A stretch of DNA of 36,456 nucleotides from Armatimonadota bacterium (GTDB lineage: Bacteria > Armatimonadota > Fimbriimonadia > Fimbriimonadales > GBS-DC), in assembly GCA_023511915.1 (NCBI GenBank), contig JAIMAN010000024.1:1-36456 (forward strand), written 5' to 3'. Below are positions 33,577-36,456 of this stretch, one piece after another (position 1 is the first letter of the stretch; the number at the start of each line of letters is the position of its first letter). The position numbers were made by a program, and so were the translations under genes. Below the pieces are notes generated by a model. The model had not been told where the DNA came from, ran no database searches, and worked only from the letters and a program-made list of their open reading frames with translations.

Positions 33577-33582
33577 TATAAT
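33577..33582 (+). promoter_or_regulatory. -10 box of nuoE
   Basis: TATAAT ending 9 nt before the nuoE ATG, no Shine-Dalgarno between, no clear -35. It gives nuoE its own, probably leaderless, transcript. Confidence 0.5.
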
Positions 33583-33591
33583 TCCCCCGCC

Positions 33592-34227
33592 ATGCAGGAG
33601 CCGATTATTCGGATTACCGAGCGTCCCAAGCCGCCGCAGCCCGAAGAGCTGAACCTGCGCTTCTCGGAGCGCGCCGTTCTGGAACTGGAAGCGCTGCTGA
33701 CGCACTACCCCGACAAGAAGTCGGCGATGCTCCCCGCGTTGTGGATTGCCCAACGCGAGTACGGCGGGCATCTGACCTCGGACGCCATCGCCGAGGTTGC
33801 CTACCGTCTGGGGCGTTCCTACGCCGAAGTGGAGGGCGTCGCCACCTTCTACACGATGTATAACAAAACGCCCGTCGGCAAGTATATGCTGGAGGTCTGC
33901 ACGAACCTGAGCTGCATGCTGTGCGGCGGGTATCGGATTCTGGAGTACCTGCAGGAGAAACTCGGCATCCGCTTGGGCGAGACGACGCCCGACGGGCTGT
34001 TCACGCTGACGGAGGTGGAGTGCCTCAACAACTGCGGCGACGCGCCCGTGATGCAGGTCGGCGACATCTACTGCCGACGGCTGACCCCAGAGAAGATCGA
34101 CGCGCTGCTGGAGGAGCTGCGCCAAAGCGAGGCGCACACCGTCGTCGCGCTGGCGGACGCCGAAGTGCAGCTGCACCTCAGCGCACAGGAGCGTGAGCAA
34201 ATCGAGCGTGCGCTCACCCAATCGTAG
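33592..34227 (+). CDS. nuoE: NADH-quinone oxidoreductase subunit E (24 kDa-type [2Fe-2S] protein)
   Basis: Thioredoxin-fold subunit carrying the N1a-type [2Fe-2S] cluster of complex I or a related NAD-linked dehydrogenase/hydrogenase. 211 residues. Ligands: Cys103 and Cys108 (CTNLSC) and Cys144 and Cys148 (CLNNC), the canonical C-x4-C and C-x3-C spacing, followed by GDAPVMQVGD. SAMLPALWIAQREYGG and VEGVATFYTMYNKTPVGKY are typical. The C-terminus has about 35 extra helical residues. No nuoF or other nuo gene follows, so it is detached from the usual cluster. Confidence 0.92.
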   Translation: MQEPIIRITERPKPPQPEELNLRFSERAVLELEALLTHYPDKKSAMLPALWIAQREYGGHLTSDAIAEVAYRLGRSYAEVEGVATFYTMYNKTPVGKYMLEVCTNLSCMLCGGYRILEYLQEKLGIRLGETTPDGLFTLTEVECLNNCGDAPVMQVGDIYCRRLTPEKIDALLEELRQSEAHTVVALADAEVQLHLSAQEREQIERALTQS

Positions 34228-34236
34228 GAGCCTGCC

Positions 34237-34716
34237 GTGCGCGAGAGCGGCTTCGACATCCAGCGGGTGATTGAACTCATCGCCGACCGCAAGATCGAGG
34301 AGGCGATGCAGGAGGGCAAGTTCGACGACCTACCGGGCAAGGGCAAGCCGCTGCCGCTGGACGAGGAGTGGTTCGCCCCGCCCGAGTTGCGCCCTGCGAT
34401 ACGGCTGCTGAAGAGCGCGGGGGTGCTGCCCGACTGGATGGAGCGCGCCCGCGAGATTGAACGCCTGCGCGCCGAGTGCGACCGCTTGTGGCGCATCGCC
34501 GAGTTGGAGTACCCGCGCGCGGTGCAACTTGGCGAGGTGCGGTTTGCGGAGTGGCAGGCGCGCACTTGGGCGGGGCTGGAGCAGGTGATGGCGCGCGTGA
34601 ACTCGCTGGTGCTGGCGTACAACTGCACTGCGCCTGCGTGCGCCGCGCCGCAGACGCCCTACAACCTCGCCCAACAGCAGGCGCGCTTTCTGGAGCGGTT
34701 CGGGCAGGAAGGGTAG
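34237..34716 (+). CDS. DUF1992 (DnaJ-homologue subfamily C member 28 domain) protein
   Basis: 159 residues. The N-terminal 70 residues are the DUF1992 signature: IADRKIEEAMQEGKFDDLPGKGKPLPLDE, then PPELRPAIRLLKSAGVLPDWM. The rest is a helical stretch. Function is unknown; there is no J-domain. GTG 34237 is the start, with AGGAG 7 nt upstream overlapping the nuoE stop codon, so it is co-transcribed with nuoE. Confidence 0.85.
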   Translation: MRESGFDIQRVIELIADRKIEEAMQEGKFDDLPGKGKPLPLDEEWFAPPELRPAIRLLKSAGVLPDWMERAREIERLRAECDRLWRIAELEYPRAVQLGEVRFAEWQARTWAGLEQVMARVNSLVLAYNCTAPACAAPQTPYNLAQQQARFLERFGQEG

Positions 34717-34718
34717 AC

Positions 34719-34748
34719 GGTACGGGCGCAGCAAACTGCACCCGTACC
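34719..34748. terminator. Hairpin between convergent DUF1992 and small membrane protein genes
   Basis: GGTACGGG (34719-34726) pairs with CCCGTACC (34741-34748), then a C/A mismatch and GCAG/CTGC around a CAAA loop. It begins 3 nt after one stop codon and ends 8 nt before the other. Symmetrical, no T-tract: a bidirectional 3'-end hairpin, like 3821-3852. Confidence 0.55.
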
Positions 34749-34755
34749 TGCGTGA

Positions 34756-34980
34756 TTAGCGTCCGCCTCGGGTGCTGCCCGCGATGGGGGGCGCAACCTC
34801 GGGTCCGCGAAGCTCGCTGTCGGGCAGCGGCTCGTTGCGCTTGTATTCAGGGTACGCGCTGGCGGGAACCTCTCCACTGCGCCCGCCGCCCGCGCCGCCC
34901 GACAGGAAGTAGACCGCTGCCAGCGCGATAATCGCCACGACTACAATAATCCCAATCGCTACGGGTTTCGGAATTTCCAT
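34756..34980 (-). CDS. Small single-pass membrane protein after pseudopilin
   Basis: 74 residues. Short MEIPKPV start, one transmembrane helix (about 8-27, AIGIIVVVAIIALAAVYFL), a Gly-rich turn, then a Pro/Glu/Arg-rich hydrophilic tail. No known family. ATG 34980 is 8 nt after the pseudopilin stop (TGAGG serves as ribosome site), so the two are co-transcribed; a role with the pseudopilin is a guess from position. Confidence 0.65.
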   Translation of the reverse strand: MEIPKPVAIGIIVVVAIIALAAVYFLSGGAGGGRSGEVPASAYPEYKRNEPLPDSELRGPEVAPPIAGSTRGGR

Positions 34981-34988
34981 GGCGCGCC

Positions 34989-35957
34989 TCAATAGTAGTC
35001 GTCCAGATCCCACAGGTACTGTTGCGGGTCCAAGATGCGTCCGCGGCACATGGATTGGAGGTCGCACCCTTGCGCGAGTTGGCGTGGGGTGTAGGATTTC
35101 GCGTGCCCGTCCGCGAAGACGACGGTCATGCGCTCGCGCCGATGCCACGGCCACGCGCCGCCGAACTCCATCCAAGTGTACCAGTTGCGTGCGTTCTCCA
35201 ACATCCAGCAGGCGGGGAGACGATTGCCGCACGATTGCCCGCGATATTGGTACCAGCCCCACGCGCGTCCACTACTGCACTCTTCGCGCACAATTGTGAA
35301 TGTGTCAACTTCGCCCGAGGGAGAGTTCCAATAGCGGCACGGGGGCATGACAATCCAGTTCCCGCCGCACAGCGGCTGGCGCGAGTTTGGATCGCGCCAC
35401 CAGAGGCTGTCAACGAACAAGATGGTGCTCGCAGCGTTCTTGATTCGCGCGTCAGTGGCGGGCACATTCGTCCAGTTGTTGCGCCCCGGATAGCCGTTGC
35501 CGACCATAATCGGCGAGAGGTACACATAGTTGTAGCCGAGGTTGGTCTTCAGCGCCCAGCGGTACTCGCGGGCGCACTGGCGGGTGGGCGGCGCCTCGCC
35601 GTCTGCGGGGCAGGCGTCCAAAATCGCGTCCGTCGCATCAGGATCCGCAGGGCAGCGGAACACAGTCCAGTTTTTCACATAGGGTTGAATGAGCTGCGCC
35701 AAGATACGGTCTTGACACTGAGCCTCGTCGGGGTCGTTGGCGAAGGAGGCAAACCACTGGGTCAAGGGCTGCGTCGTATCGAAGTCGCTCGTGTACATAA
35801 TCACCGCGCGCGCCACTTGATGGAAGCGCGTCGTGCAGTTGATCTGTCGCGCGCTTTCCCGCGCCTGCGCAAACACAGGGAACAATATCGCCGCTAAAAT
35901 GGCGATTATTGCGATTACAACCAGAAGTTCAATCAACGTGAAGCCATGCCGTCTCAT
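34989..35957 (-). CDS. Type II/IV pseudopilin with H-x9-DG end
   Basis: 322 residues from ATG 35957 (GGAGG 7 nt upstream; the frame extends upstream without homology). Leader MRRHG then [21 protein letters not shown]. Globular part with [23 protein letters not shown] and many Cys and Trp residues, ending [18 protein letters not shown], the DG-containing C-terminal motif. A minus-strand TATCAT (35979-35984) is a possible -10. Same domain type as 10533-11186 and an intact model for what was lost in the miniature pseudopilin at 9008-9226. Confidence 0.9.
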   Translation of the reverse strand: MRRHGFTLIELLVVIAIIAILAAILFPVFAQARESARQINCTTRFHQVARAVIMYTSDFDTTQPLTQWFASFANDPDEAQCQDRILAQLIQPYVKNWTVFRCPADPDATDAILDACPADGEAPPTRQCAREYRWALKTNLGYNYVYLSPIMVGNGYPGRNNWTNVPATDARIKNAASTILFVDSLWWRDPNSRQPLCGGNWIVMPPCRYWNSPSGEVDTFTIVREECSSGRAWGWYQYRGQSCGNRLPACWMLENARNWYTWMEFGGAWPWHRRERMTVVFADGHAKSYTPRQLAQGCDLQSMCRGRILDPQQYLWDLDDYY

Positions 35958-36007
35958 AGATAGCCTCCGTATCCTCGAATGATACCCTATCGAGTTGAAT
36001 TGCAAGT

Positions 36008-36399
36008 TTAGCAGCCGTTGCCGAAGTTGAACAGCACCTCCAGTAGGTCGGCGTCGTCAACTGTGCCGTCGCAGTTGACATCCGCAGGATCGCTGCCCGA
36101 GTTGCCGAACGCGAACAGCACCGCCAGCAAATCGGCGTCGTCGACGCAGCCGCTTGGGAACCGAAATGGTCGAACACGAGCGTTTCGCCCGCTTGGCAGG
36201 GACTTGCGGGGTTGAAATCGCCGTACTCCACCCACGGCGAGGTCGGAATTAGTTGCCCAGCCTCCCAGCGCACGCGCATCATCCGTTGCGGCGCGACCGA
36301 TTGAATGGAGGTGTCCACAGGTCGCGGCGAATCGTCAGCGACTGCAACGCTCTGCGCCGCGCATGCCAGCGCCACTGCTATCCACGAATAGAATCGCAT
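36008..36399 (-). pseudogene. Exported dockerin-like protein, frameshifted
   Basis: From ATG 36399 (GGAGG upstream) the first frame encodes a signal peptide (AVALACAAQSVAVA) and about 60 residues including LIPTSPWVEYGDFNPASP. Near 36150-36165 the sense passes to another frame, which reads CVDDADLLAVLFAFGNSGSD then [20 protein letters not shown] and stops at 36008: two EF-hand/dockerin-like calcium loops. Either two bases are missing or one is extra. The distance from signal peptide to dockerin is short for an extracellular protein, so a larger deletion is also possible. Confidence 0.7.
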
Positions 36400-36428
36400 C
36401 CTTCGTCGCCTCCGTACTCCTTCCTTGA

Positions 36429-36456
36429 GGTTCCCCCTCGCGAAGCGGGGGGAACC
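36429..36456. repeat. REP-like palindrome at window edge
   Basis: 28-bp palindrome GGTTCCCCC / GGGGGGAACC around TCGCGAAGC. Nearly the reverse complement of the left hairpin of the alr element (8344-8370). CTCCTT upstream (36418-36423) resembles the alr element's terminal repeat, so another copy probably continues past the window. Confidence 0.7.

Noticed and set aside
33592-34716. Start of a complex I (nuo) operon
   Set aside because: nuoE is followed by a DUF1992 gene and then opposite-strand genes; no other nuo subunit is present.

Overview
The window comes from a GC-rich bacterial chromosome. It best fits an Armatimonadota member (Fimbriimonadales-like), probably a metagenome-derived contig. 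This is inferred from a combination of traits: pseudopilins with an N-terminal FTLIELLV signal and a C-terminal H-x9-DG-like motif, two PEP-CTERM proteins, a dockerin-like 'VDDADLL' C-terminus, a B-type cytochrome b succinate dehydrogenase, and dense gene packing. I see no rRNA, tRNA, CRISPR array, transposase or phage gene. No gene-free stretch exceeds 300 bases; the longest (24359-24643, 285 bases) is filled with palindromic repeats.

Layout. 1-3816 (+): 3' part of gyrB, a secreted 3-keto-disaccharide hydrolase-like protein, a PEP-CTERM protein and pdxH. 3881-11186: a broken globin-coupled chemoreceptor (-), scpB (-), a frameshifted Uma2 gene (+), then a minus-strand run of methyltransferase, folD, alr (carrying an in-frame palindromic insertion), a miniature pseudopilin, an amidohydrolase and a pseudopilin. 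11226-18153: a pentahaem cytochrome (-) divergent from recO (+), a second PEP-CTERM protein (-), a metallo-hydrolase and sugar-type ABC ATPase (+), and ccmB/ccmA (-). 18178-27225 (-): a large glycoside hydrolase-like protein, a VOC protein, zwf, a frameshifted NucS-like nuclease, gnd, a repeat block, sdhA and sdhC. 27313-33561 (+): a three-gene operon built around a tubulin/FtsZ-superfamily GTPase. 33592-34716 (+): nuoE and a DUF1992 gene. 34756-36399 (-): a small membrane protein, a pseudopilin and a frameshifted dockerin-like exported protein, ending in a palindromic repeat at the window edge.

The most interesting system is 27313-33561. A consensus promoter drives a two-pass membrane protein with an Ig-like ectodomain and an FHA-like internal domain, a 1006-residue tubulin-like protein with intact nucleotide loops, and an overlapping third gene that looks like a diverged, GTPase-dead relative of the second. 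This resembles the FtsZ-like membrane-remodelling systems predicted by Makarova and Koonin, but with a different set of partners.

Other cross-cutting signals: a 135-bp palindromic element adds 45 codons to alr; two identical 60-bp three-way-junction repeats follow sdhA; many housekeeping genes have a GGTATNNT-type -10 box only 7-10 nt before the start codon, suggesting leaderless transcripts; and four genes are broken by frameshifts or deletion.
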